In this document: in pieces, positions 46,488 to 57,538 of the stretch
Layout of the letters: each line of letters begins with the position of its first letter
Position numbering within the stretch: the first letter of the stretch is position 1
From: Lactuca virosa
Taxonomy: Eukaryota > Streptophyta > Magnoliopsida > Asterales > Asteraceae
Length of the DNA: 64,000 nucleotides
Direction of reading: 5' to 3'
NCBI GenBank assembly: GCA_928212115.1
Contig: CAKMRJ010005523.1
Coordinates: 139,323,803 to 139,387,802, forward strand
Position numbers and translations under genes: made by a program
The notes under the pieces: model-generated
Databases searched by the model: none
What the model was told of the DNA's origin: nothing
The model's input: the letters and a program-made list of their open reading frames with translations, nothing else

Positions 46488-47546
46488 GTTGAATGGTGTA
46501 GCCGAGAGGCGTAATCGAACCTTGTTGGATATGGTTCGTTCCATGATGAGTCGAGCTTCGCTACCAATCTCATTTTGGGGGTATGCCTTAGAGACTGCCG
46601 CCCATATCCTTAATCTAGTTCCCACAAAGAAAAGTTGCCAAAACTCCTCATGAGATGTGGACTGGTAAAGTACCCAAACTAGACCACATTAAGATTTGGG
46701 GTTGCGAGGCTTTCGTGAGACGCGAGACTCATGATAAGCTCGAACCTCAAAGTGAGAGGTGTATTTTCATCGGCTACCCACATAAATCCTTTGGTTACCT
46801 CTTTTACAGACCTAGTGAGAATGTGGTCTTTGTAGCTAGGAGGGCTTTCTTTCGAGAGAGAGAGAGAGAGAGTTCATAAGCCAAGGAGACAGTGGGAGGC
46901 AAGTTGACCTTGAGAATTCAAGAGTCAAGTGGTGAAGGAACTTCAAACCCTAGCACTCAACTTGAGGAGGAAACTGTTGAGCCAATTGACAAGTCTGTAC
47001 CTATGAGGCGTTCCACAAGGGTTAGAAATGCACCTGAGCATTACTATGGATTCCATATTACTGCAGAAGGTGATACACTTATCAGTGATGAGACGCTAAT
47101 AGGTCTGGATGACCTAACAGTTACGCGGACGCCATGGCAGGCCCTGAGTCAGCTAAGTGGAAAGAGGCAATGGACAGCGAGATACAGTCCATGTATGACA
47201 ATCAAGTTTGGAACTTGGTTGAGAATGTACCAGGTCGTAAGACTGTAGGGTGCAAATGGATCTTCAAGAAGAAGACCGACATGGATGGTAATGTACACAC
47301 TTATAAGGCACGACTGGTTGCAAAGGGTTTCTCACAAACTCCGGGAGTTGATTATGATGAGACCTTTTCTCCAGTGGCCAAGATTAAGTCTATTAGGGTT
47401 CTGTTAGCCATAGCTGCATTTCATGACTATGAAATATGGCAAATGGATGTCAAAACCGCTTTCCTTAATGGAAAGTTGGCTGAGGATGTTTACATGAGTC
47501 AGACAGAGGGTTTTGTCAATACAGACACTGATAGGTCTGGATGAAC
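46488..47546 (+). pseudogene. Integrase end and RT start of copia D, right of element F
   Basis: Continues from the F insertion: LNGVAERRNRTLLDM, SFWGYALETAAHILNLV, then RSTRVRNAPEHYYGF and RT WIFKKKTDMDGNVHTYKARL ... WQMDVKTAFLNGKLAEDVYM. It stops at EGFVNTDT, followed by a short displaced piece resembling the pre-RT linker and then copy H. Frameshifts occur near 46640 and 47100. Confidence 0.85.
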
Positions 47547-48142
47547 CTAAAGTAACTAAACTTTATTGAATTCCCAATCTTAGTTATTTTAGGAAAATGT
47601 GAATAAGGTGCTAATCCATGAAATTACACTTTACACTTTGTTTAAGTCGTTAGTGGAGCGTGTGTGGTTAACCGACACACTAACTTGAACTTAACAAGGT
47701 AGGTAAAGGGTGACTTAATGTTTATCATAGTATCGATGGAGCGTGTGTGGTTAACCGGCACATCGATTGAGGGGTAATACATTAAGGGTACCAAGTAATT
47801 TGCATGGTTACTTCACACCTTGTTTTGTGATCCTCGGCATCCCAGTCACAAAACTTGAAGGGCACACTCGAGATTGAAACATGCCATTGAAGAAAGTTCA
47901 ATGAATCTCAAAGAATATAGGAGTTTCTAAACCAATTAAAACCTAATTAAATATTTCATTTTTCATGGTGGAAATTGGTGAATCGTCATTCACCTACCTT
48001 CAAATATCTTATAGCTTAGATTACGGCATCCCTCTTCTAAGTTATAAAATATTGTGTTGGGTCCTAGCCTTAATATTACATTTGGGTGTTTTGTTAAGGA
48101 CTATCTCTATATCTAATCTAATCTATTCCCTTTTCTTTTCAG

Positions 48143-51100
48143 ATGTCTTCCAATAACAATGCTTCTGGCTCAAACCCTACTAGCTCCTTCTCTCTCATGA
48201 ATCTTTGTGGGAGAGTCATCTTTGATGGGTCCAACTTTACAGATTGGATCAGAAACATCAGGATGGTCACTCGGTATGAGAACAAAGAATATGTTCTCGA
48301 CAAGGAGCTGAAGGTACCCGAGCGAACTGCTACTCCTGAAGAGCTTGCTGAATATGAGGTAAATGAAAGAGATGCTACAAAAGTGGCATGCATCATGATG
48401 GCCACCATGACAGCCGAGCTCCAAAAGTCCTATGAGGACTATTATCCTTTTGAGATGCACCAGGACTTGATGGACCGCTACCATCAAAGTGCTCGTCAAG
48501 AGCGATATGAAATAATCGCCTCCATGATAACAACCCGAATGAAGGATGGTGAACCCATCACGGGCCACATGCAGAAAATGCAAAGGTATGTGGACCGTTT
48601 ACTGAAGCTGAATGTGAACTTCCCTGAGGAGTTAGCAATAGACATCATTTTGCACTCCTTGCCATCGTGTTATGATCAATTTCGCATGACATATCACATG
48701 AACAAGGAAGAAGTCACCCTCAGCAAACTTCAAGGACTCTTGAAGACCGCCGAAAGTGGTCTAAAGGGTAAGTCGGTTGTTACTACTCCTACTCCTACTC
48801 CAACTGCGGCCAATGTCTTGGCAATCGGGCATGGCAAAGGGAAGAAGAGAAAGAACCCTTCTAAGGGTACCAAGGGTAAGACCCTTGAAGGCTCCTCTTC
48901 AAGCAAAACCAAGAAAGGTTTTGTCACTCCTTCTGCTAACCCTAATGAGGCTGAATGCTTCTATTGCCATGAAAAGTCGCACTGGAAGCGAAACTGCCCA
49001 AAGTACCAGCAAGATTTGAAGGATGGGAAAGTAAAACCCAACCATGCAGGTATATACACTATATTGTCTAATAACTCACCTCATTCTAAGTCTTGGGTCC
49101 TTGATACAGGTTGTGGTATTCACATATGTTGTGATTTGCAGGGACTAAAAAGAAGTGAGAATGTGGAGCAGGGAAAGATAAACTTGATCATGGGAAACAG
49201 GAAAGCTTCACCTGTCACCAAGATAGGAGTTTATTCCTTAGTGCTAAATAGTGGGTTTACATTAGATTTGAATAAATGTTATTATTCGCCAGAAATGGCA
49301 AGAAATGTTATTTCCTTTCATGCATTGTATAAACAAGGTTTTACCTTTTATTTTGATAATAATAATGGTAGTATTGATGCTTTCTTTAATAATGTTCTTT
49401 ATTTTAAAGCATTACCTTGTGATGGCGTGTATGAAACTGTATCTGTTGTAGATAATCTAGGAAATAATGTATTGTGTATTAACTCTTCCACTAGCTTAGA
49501 TAAAGCATCCTTATGGCATTGTCGTCTTGGACATGTAAGCAAGAAACGCATAGGCCAACTCCAAAAGGATGGAGTCTTGGAGTCATTTGACCTAAAGTCA
49601 GATGATAGTTGTGAATCTTGTTTGCTTGGTAAAATGACAAAGTCACCTTTTACTGGCACTTGTGCTAGGGGTGAAGGTTTGTTGGACCTCATACACACGG
49701 ATGTGTGTGGACCCTTCAGAACCGCCACAAGAGATGCTAATCGATTCTATGTGACTTTTACTGATGATTTTAGTAGATATGGATATGTCTACCTAATCAA
49801 GCATAAGTCAGAAACCTTTGAGAAATTCAAAGAGTTTAAGCAAGAAGTGGAGAATCAGTTGGGCAGGAACATTAAGATGCTTCGATCCGATCGTGGTGGT
49901 GAGTATCTTAGTACTGAGTTCCTTGACTATCTTAAGGAATGTGGGATTGTCTCACAATTGACACCTCCTAGGACACCACAGTTGAATGGTGTAGCTGAGA
50001 GGCGCAATCGGACCTTGTTGGACATGGTTCGTTCCATGATGAGTCGAGCTTCGCTACCAATCTCATTTTGGGGGTATGCCTTAGAGACTGCCGCCCATAT
50101 CCTTAATCTAGTCCCTACAAAGAAGGTTGCCAAAACACCTCACGAGGTGTGGACTGGAAAAGTTCCCAATCTAGACCACATCAAGATTTGGGGTTGCGAG
50201 GCTTTCGTGAGACGCGAGACTCACGATAAGCTCGAACCCCGAAGCGAAAGGTGTATTTTCATCGGCTACCCACATAAATCCTTTGGTTACATCTTCTACA
50301 GACCCAGTGATAATGTGGTCTTTGTAGCAAGAAGAGGATTCTTTCGAGAGAGAGAATTCATGAGCCAAGGAGACAGTGGGAGGCAAATTGACCTTGAGGA
50401 AATTCAAGAGTCAAGTGGTGAAGGAACCTCAAACCCTAGCCCTCAACCTGAGGAGAAACTCCTGTTGAGCCAACTGAAGAATCTATACCTCTGAGGCGTT
50501 CCACCAGAGTTAGGAATGCACCTGAGCATTATTATGGTTTTCATATTACTGCAGAAGGTGAGACACTTATCAGTGATAACACACTGGTAAATCTGGATGA
50601 GCCTAACAGCTACACGGAAGCCATGGCAGGCCCTGAGGCTGCTAAATGGAAAGAGGCTATGGATAGCGAGATACAGTCCATGTATGACAATCAAGTTTGG
50701 AACTTGGTTGACAATGTACCTGATCGTAAGATAGTTGGGTGCAAATGGATCTTCAAGAAGAAGACCGACATGGATGGTAATGTACACACTTATAAGGCAC
50801 GACTGGTTGCAAAGGGTTATTCTCAAACTCCGGGAGTTGATTATGATGAGACCTTTTCACCAGTGGCCAAGATTAAGTCTATTAGGGTTCTGTTAGCCAT
50901 TGCTGCATTTCATGATTATGAAATATGGCAAATGGATGTCAAAACCGCTTTCCTTAATGGAAAGTTGGCTGAAGATGTTTACATGGTTCAGCCAGAGGGT
51001 TTTGTCAGTACAGAGTACCCCAGTAGAGTGTGTAAGCTCGAGAAATCCATTTATGGATTAAAACAGCACCTCGCAGATGGAATCTTTGCTTTGATGAGAA

Positions 51101-52180
51101 AATCAAAGAATTTGGCTTTTCAAGGAGTGAAGATGAATCTTGTGTCTATATCAAGGCTAGTGGGAGTATAGTCAGCTTTTTGGTACTGTATGTGGATGAC
51201 ATACTACTCATAGGAAATGACATCCCAACCCTGCAGGAAGTAAAGTCCTGGCTTGGGAAGTGTTTCGCTATGAAGGACCTTGGAGAAGCTGCCTATATCC
51301 TAGGGATAAGGATTTTGAGAAACAGGAGTAAAAGACTAATTGGACTTAGTCAAAGCACCTATGTGGACAAAGTGTTGAAAAGGTTCAACATGCATAACTC
51401 CAAGAAAGGAGAGTTACCCATCCAGAGTAACGCCAGATTGAGTAAGACACAAAGCCCTAGTACTGAGGCTGAGATAGCAGAAATGAGTCGAATACCTTAT
51501 GCTTCAGCTGTAGGATCGATCATGTATGCTATGACGTGTACTCGACCTGATGTAGCCTTTGCTTTGAGCATGGTTAGCAGGTATCAGGGGAACCCTGGCA
51601 AGGCACACTGGACTGCGGTAAAGAATATCTCAAGTACCTACGGAGGACTAAGGACTGGGTCCTTACCCTCGGTGGCAGTGAGGACTTGAGAGTTGTAGGG
51701 TACAGTGATGCTAGCTTTCAGACTGACAGGGATAATTTCCGCTCTCAGTCGGGCTGGGTCTTTACTCTAAACGGAGGGGCAATTACTTGGAAAAGTTCCA
51801 AGCAGGAGACAGTGGCTGATTCCACTTGTGAATCAGAGTATATAGCAGCAAGCGAGGCAGCAAAGGAGGCTATATGGCTAAAGAACTTCATCGGAGACCT
51901 TGGAGTTGTACCAGCTATAAAGGAGCCAATGGAGATTTTCTGTGACAGCAATAGTGCGGTTGCCTTAGCCAAGGAACCAAGAGATCATGGGAGATCCAGA
52001 CACATTGACAGAAAATATCACTTCATCAGACATCGAATAGAATAAGGAATCCTCGTGGCAAAGAGGGTATCATCGGATGAGAACCCAGCAGATCCCCTCA
52101 CGAAGGGACTGACTCGGGCTAAGCATCTCCAGCATGCTCGGAGCATAGGGCTGAAGGATGATATTAGTTTTAGTAGTTAG
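48143..52180 (+). pseudogene. Gag-pol polyprotein of copy H
   Basis: The ATG at 48143 follows CTTTTCAG. A 783-codon frame covers gag, CCHC, protease and integrase with the same motifs as F, then shifts -1 near 50450. RT resumes at about 50498 (open form 50623-51171), breaks before LYVDDI (51183), reopens as 51180-51689, and RNase H follows as 51686-52045, where a premature TAA (52042-52045 region, after HRIE) stands in the position of an E codon. The C-terminus ends at TAG 52178-52180. It is not translatable as one protein. Confidence 0.9.
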
Positions 52181-52667
52181 ATAATCTTGAAATTTGTAAA
52201 ATGCAATTGACATTTGATGATAAATAAAAGCTGTTATTTATGAGTAAAGTGTTGCTATCTCTTGTCAATCGTTTACTATTATTTCTTTTTGCATGTTTTG
52301 ACTTCCAGAATAATTATGTTATGGTTTATATCATATTATTCAAACTCTCCACAGTCGGTAATATCATATAAGTCTTTAAACCTAGAGATATGATTTGTTG
52401 CCTATGAGTTGGTTATGCATTGATTGCACGAAAACGCATTGGTAACTCGATGTTATAAACCGTGCTTTGTGTGTAATTCAACAAGTAGTAGAGCAAACAT
52501 ATGAGTCGAAGTTTATCTGTTCCTTCTAGGATTAGAAGCGATATCTGGGCCCCTCGATGATTTTGTTTTGACCTATGTATCGAGCCCGGTCAGAACTAAA
52601 TTGATGTGTTCAGTTAAGTTCTATGTCAAACAAATCGGAAATCGGGAAACAAATGCTGGACAATAAG
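52181..52667 (+). other. 3' untranslated part of copy H
   Basis: Matches F 3' UTR except for the internal loss between two CGGT sequences at about 52355. No gene. Confidence 0.8.
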
Positions 52668-53051
52668 AGCCAATGGAACTTCATTGGAGACCTTGGAGTT
52701 GTACCAGAGTATATAGCAGCTAGCGAGGCAGGAAAGGAGGCGATATGGCTGAAGAACTTCATTGGAGACCTTGGAGTTGTACCAGCTATTAAAGAGCCAA
52801 TGGAAATTTTCTGTGATAGTGAAAGTGCAGTTGCCTTAGCCAAGGAACCAAGGGATCACGGGAGATCCAGACACATCGACAGAAAATACCATTTCATCAG
52901 ACATCGAATAGAAGAAGGACTCCTCGTGGCAAAGAGGGTATCATCGGATGAGAATCCAGCAGATCCCCTCACGAAGGGACTGACTCGGGTTAAGCATCTC
53001 CAGCATGCTCGGAGCATAGTCCTGAAGGATGATATTAGATTTAGTAGTTAG
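52668..53051 (+). pseudogene. Rearranged RNase H of copia D
   Basis: Pieces occur out of order: AGCCAATGGAA (KEPME region), then NFIGDLGVVP, then EYIAASEAGKEAIWL ... NFIGDLGVVPAIKEPMEIF and on to the normal C-terminus (DPLTKGLTRVKHLQHARS), with a stop at 53049-53051. The repeated short blocks are joined at a few shared bases. Afterwards the sequence is ordinary copia 3' end. Confidence 0.85.
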
Positions 53052-53882
53052 ATAACCTTGAAATTTGTAAAGTGTAATTGACATTAGATGATGAATAAAA
53101 GGTGTTTTATTTATGAGTAAAGTGTTGCTATCTCTTGTCGATCGTTTTTTACTATATTTCTTTTGCATGTTTTGACTTCCAGAATAATTATGTTGGCATA
53201 TCATATTATTCGAACCTCCACAGTCGGTCATATGTCGGAAGTAGGTATGAATCAAGATTGTCATGATGGTTGCAGAGGTCTAAGTTGTTGGACATGGCTA
53301 CAACACTCATGAGTGCTCATAAGTTCTGAGCATTGGACTCAACCCACGCTCACTGGAATCACTCATGGAATTTATCTCGAGGTGATTGTGAGACGGTAAT
53401 ATCATTAAGTCTTCAAACCTAGATATATGATTTGTTACTTATGAGTTGGTTATGCATTGATTGTACGAAAACGCATTGGTAACTCGATGTTATAAAACGT
53501 GCTCTTGTGTATAATTCAATGAGTAGTAGAACAACACATATGAGTCGAAGTTTATCTGTTCCTTCTTGGATTAGAAGCTGATATCTGGGCCCCTCGATGA
53601 TTTTGTTTTGACCTATGTACCGGCCCGGTCAGAACTAAGTTGATGTGTTCAATTAAGTTCTTTGTCAAACAAATCGGAAATTGGGAAAACAAACTGGATA
53701 ATAGTAAGACATTGTTCCATGTATTTGTCCGGCTGATATCTAGAAGAGGGATTATATGATCACTTATCTTAAATGGCGTATCATCATCTTCTCAATTCCG
53801 AGAGATCTTGAAAGAGCTACGATTGCCGATCGGTTCCTGAAGTATTGCAGTTATAGTTATTAGACTTATCCAAGTGGGAGAC
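53052..53882 (+). other. 3' untranslated part and purine tract of copia D
   Basis: Homologous to the 3' UTR of F. Ends AAGTGGGAGAC (53872-53882) next to the 3' LTR. Confidence 0.8.
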
Positions 53883-54638
53883 TGTTGGATAAGGTGTCTA
53901 AGTCCATAACTATTTCTGGTATGTACTTGACCCGACCCGACATGGTCCATTTGGGTTGCATGGCACCATGCAATTGGATAAACTAAAATGAGAGAAATAA
54001 CACTTATGGTTTATTAATATATTATAAGTTCTAATATATTAATAATATTATTTAATTAGTCTGATCAAGAATTAATTTAGAATTAATTAAGTGATCAAAA
54101 GATAACTAATTAAATATATGGGTAGATTATGTAAATCTTCCATATCTTATATAGTGGGCTAAGAGGCTCCATGGATTATAAAGTTGGGTTCCACCCATAT
54201 GATGCTCCATGGATGCTCCATGGAGTTAACCCATGGATCATGAAATGAAGAGTCATGTTACATTAGGGTTTACCTAATGCAACACACTATATAAACAAAG
54301 GTGTTTTCCCCAAAATCGGTGACACTAAGAAACAAGAGGGCTAGAGCCGATTTTGCAAGTGTAAGATTCTCTCAAAGTTTACTCCTTTGCATTTAGTGTT
54401 GTGTGAAACATTTGAGGCATCACACTTGGGGTGCTAGGCTCACAAGGTTTCAAGGATCATAATCTACAACAAGGTAAGTTATTCTATCTTTCATTCAAGT
54501 TAAAAATGTTCCCCATGTATGCTAGATAGGAATATAACCTTGGAATTCAACTTTGCATGATAATTAGACAAACATAGATCCAAGGTTATTAGGGTTGCAT
54601 GTACACTTAGGAAGTGTTAGAATGCTCAAAACCCATCA
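53883..54638 (+). repeat. 3' LTR of copia D
   Basis: 756 bp, partner of 34089-34846; ends CCCATCA before the AAAGG duplication. Confidence 0.93.
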
Positions 54639-54643
54639 AAAGG

Positions 54644-55355
54644 ATCGGGGCTCCCCAAGGCGAACTACTCGGCCTGATAAATCCCTTGTCTAACAGCTCC
54701 TGCAGCTGCGTAGACAACTTTTGCATCTCGGGAGGAGCCAACCGATATGGTGCCTTGGCTATCGGAGCCGCACCAGGGACTAGGTCGATCCTGAACTCCA
54801 CCTGTCGCTCCGGAGGTATCCCAGGCAGCTCCTCCGGGAATACATCCGCATACTCTCGCACCACCGGTACATCGCTCACCGACACCTTACCCGCCTCCCG
54901 GGTATCCATAACATAGGCGATATACCCGGCGCAACCCTGCTGGAGGTAGCGCCTAGCCCTCAATGTTGAACATAAAGCTGGTCCGTGCTGTGGTCTCTCA
55001 CCCTGAATCACCAGCTCTCCCCCGCTTGGGGTCCTGACACGCACCAACTGTTGTGCACAGTCAATCACAGCCCCATTAGAGCTCAGCCAATCCATACCAA
55101 TGATGACCTTATTCCCACGCAAAGGAATGGGAACCAAGTCTACCAGGTAGCGCTCCTCGAATAGCCTCATAACACAATCTATGAAAACCGCTGCCACTCG
55201 CACTAATCGGTCATCGACAATCTCGACCTCTAGAGGGCAATCCAACATGCCCGAAGACTCAGGGAACCTCTTGCTAAGTGCAAGAGAAACAAATGATCGA
55301 GTGGCACCTGAATCGAACAACACCTGTACTGGGATACCGTTCACATGGAACGATC
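54644..55355 (-). pseudogene. Protease and RT start of element C
   Basis: On the minus strand: GSFHVNGIPVQVLFDSGATR (retropepsin DSG), VIIGMDWLSSNGAVIDC, then YVMDTREAGKVS, YADVFPEELPGIPPERQVEF, and the RT start RLAPPEMQKLSTQLQELLDK ... SSSPWGAPIL, where copia D is inserted. The frame is open for about 236 codons. It joins gag through a 74-nt intron-like segment. Confidence 0.9.
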
Positions 55356-55429
55356 CTAAACAAACATACAACATGACATATCACTATCATAAACAACATA
55401 TAATAAAAGCTAGGGAGAATAAATCATAC
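55356..55429 (-). other. Putative 74-nt intron between gag and protease of C
   Basis: Minus-strand donor ACGG/GTATGATTT and acceptor TTTGTTTAG/GATCG. Splicing joins DVVTG directly to SFHVNG in frame, at the same codon as the 67-nt intron in element B. Confidence 0.65.
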
Positions 55430-56565
55430 CCGTCACCACATCGGGTGCGGCACGTGCCTCCTCGGTAGTCAACTGGAAGGCTCAGCTCCTTGCCACTGGA
55501 GTCTCTGTCTTGCCCTGCCGGCCATCAGTAATCCACAGGGTCGCTGGAGCTGGCGCCGCTGCTGTCAACTGAGGACAATTGGCCTTTTTATGGCCTCGCT
55601 GGTTGCAGTGGAAACACAATAACTTCGATGTCTGGAAAGTGGGCGTAGGGGCGGTACAATCCCTGCTGAAGTGCCCCGACTTGCTGCACTTGTAGCAGCC
55701 CGATGATCCCAACCTACAAACCCCCTCATGAGTCTTTCCGCACTTTACGTAGCGGCCCCGGCCCTGCTGGCCCTTCGTCCTATAGTCGGATCCCTTGGGC
55801 TTCTTCCCCGAAGCCCCAGTCACATGCCCCTCCTCCGCCTTCCTCTTCTTGATGTGATCCAAGTCAATCTCCCTCTCCCTCGCCCCTGGCAATCTTAGAA
55901 TTCAGGATCGGGCATGCTGAGAAGCTGACATGCTCCCGGATGTCAGCTCTCAACATGTCATGGTAGCGGGTCTTCCGCATCTCCTCGTCCCCCGCATATT
56001 GGGGCACCAACAATGCCCTCTCCTGGAATTTGGCGGTGATCTCCGCCACTGACTCAGTCGTCTGCCTCATGTCGAGAAACTCCTTGGCTAGCTGCTGAAG
56101 CTCCACAACCGGCGCAAACTCTACCCTAAACCTAGTCACAAAGTCAGACCATGTCATAGCCTTAATGGCTGAGGCTCCCAAGGAATCACCAACTGACTCC
56201 CACCAGTCTCTAGCTCTGTCCCTCAAACATCCCACAGCATAACGAACCTTCGACCCCTCAGGGAAGAAGCTCGTCAGCTGTGCAGACTCCATGTATGTAA
56301 TCCATCGTCTGGCAGCAATGGGGTCCTTCACCCCATGGAAATCTGGTGCACCACTGCCCCTGAAGTCCTTGAAGGACGGTGTGCGTGATCCTGACTGGCT
56401 GAATGCCATGTCGTTCCTGAACGCCCTGAGGCGATCCTCCATCAGCTCTATGATCCCTTCCTTGATCGACCCTCATCCACTGGCTCGGAACCTGCACCCG
56501 AACCTGATCCTGAACCGGATCCTAATCCTGAACCTCCCCCTCCATGACGTGTGATCATCACCATT
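55430..56565 (-). pseudogene. Gag of gypsy element C
   Basis: Start ATG at 56565-56563 right after GTTTCAG. A Gly/Ser-rich start (GSGLGSGSGSGSG) is followed by a frameshift near 56465, then the capsid region (GAPDFHGVKDPIAARRWITY, CLRDRARDWWESVG, VEFAPVVELQQLAKEFLDMR), a second frameshift near 55885, and knuckles CYKCSKSGHFSRDC and CFHCNQRGHKKANC. A TGA at about 55482-55484 stops the last stretch before LTTEEARAAPDVVTG. Confidence 0.88.
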
Positions 56566-57522
56566 CTGAAACAGAACACATAATTGTCAGAATCATACAT
56601 AAATCTCGGGAAGTCTCATACACTCTACAGTTCCCTGATTCCATCTTAGCCCTCCTTGAATCGAGTACGGATCCTCTGCTTTCAGTAGTACGGGCCCATA
56701 CTACCTTCCACATTTATCCGTACTTTCCTCAAGGATTGCTTCGACTTCACCAAATCCCTTCTACTACGACTGCTCACAGCACTAATTCTCTTCCTAGGCT
56801 TGCCCTAGGGTAATCTCCCCGACATACTCTCCGCCATCAGTTACATAAGGAATCCCTGTTACCTTTACCTAATTAGCTTGCGAATAACATTACATATCAC
56901 TAAGACCAGATAATTCTTCGAATGAGAGGTCCTACCCTACAACGGTTGGACTCAGACAAGAGCTGCGCAATAGAGCTAGACCTAACCTTCTGAAATTATT
57001 TAGTCCTCGTAATATGTAACTTAACGTATTCGTTTACTAGTTAGCTAAGGTTAACTAGAACTGCTAAAGCACAAAGCCAGCAGCATTCGAGCATTGAGTA
57101 ACCATACCAAGCATATCCTATTCAGGCCATTATTTTACTGATTATTCAGCTCTAGCATATAATCCAACAAGCACATATAGCAGGCACATAAGGCATCTTC
57201 CTAGATCCTTAGCCCTAATCTAGCATGCAGTTCTCACACATAGGCAATAAGCATATAAGGCATCCTTCCTAGATCCTTAGCCCTAATCTAGCATGTAGTT
57301 CTCATAATCGTAGCATATCATAACATAACATGTATGGGTATCTTGGGGAAAACTTACTTGAGCTCAGCCCGTCGCGCACATCACACTCCTCGTTCTTTCT
57401 CAAAACTTCTCACTTTGTCTTTTGGAAAAACATTTTTTCTTGTGAAAAATCTTTCACATCCTCGATTTGAGTCCAGACACCCTCGAAGGTGTGTCCGAAT
57501 CCCTCAAACCAAGGCTCTGATA
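56566..57522 (-). other. Leader of element C
   Basis: Untranslated region between the primer site and gag. No coding sequence. The last bases before the ATG form an acceptor-like CTGTTTCAG. A duplicated phrase (CATCTTCCTAGATCCTTAGCCCTAATCTAGCATG) occurs at about 57190 and 57260. Confidence 0.65.
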
Positions 57523-57535
57523 CCAATTTGTAACA
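57523..57535 (-). other. Primer-binding site of element C (initiator Met tRNA)
   Basis: Minus strand TGGTATCAGAGCC, three bases from the LTR at 57539. Confidence 0.9.
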
Positions 57536-57538
57536 TCC

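Larger units (their letters stand above)
47547..52667 (+). mobile_element. LTR-less internal copy 'H' of copia F inside copia D
   Basis: Begins CTAAAGTAACTAAAC in the leader and ends GGACAATAAG in the 3' UTR, both points also present inside F (45000 and 39704, inverted). No LTR, primer site or purine tract accompanies it and there is no target duplication. It is nearly identical to F over 5 kb (the first 775 residues differ at about three positions) but in opposite orientation. A deletion of roughly 200 bp lies at about 52345. The ends look like template-switch joints. Confidence 0.88.
34089..54638 (+). mobile_element. Ty1/copia element D, chimeric, with nested insertions
   Basis: LTRs 34089-34846 and 53883-54638, ends TGTTGG...CCATCA, exact duplication AAAGG (34084-34088, 54639-54643). 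Primer site TGGTATCAGAGCC at 34848-34860; purine tract 53872-53882. By eye the two LTRs differ at about nine places in 757 bp. The interior is a patchwork: leader with solo LTR E, shredded gag, an assembly gap, integrase split by element F, part of RT, then the LTR-less copy H of another copia's interior, then RNase H and 3' UTR of its own type. Confidence 0.88.

Noticed and set aside
47547..52667. Copy H as an independent complete copia insertion
   Set aside because: No LTRs, primer site, purine tract or target duplication accompany it, and both ends fall inside the F internal sequence.
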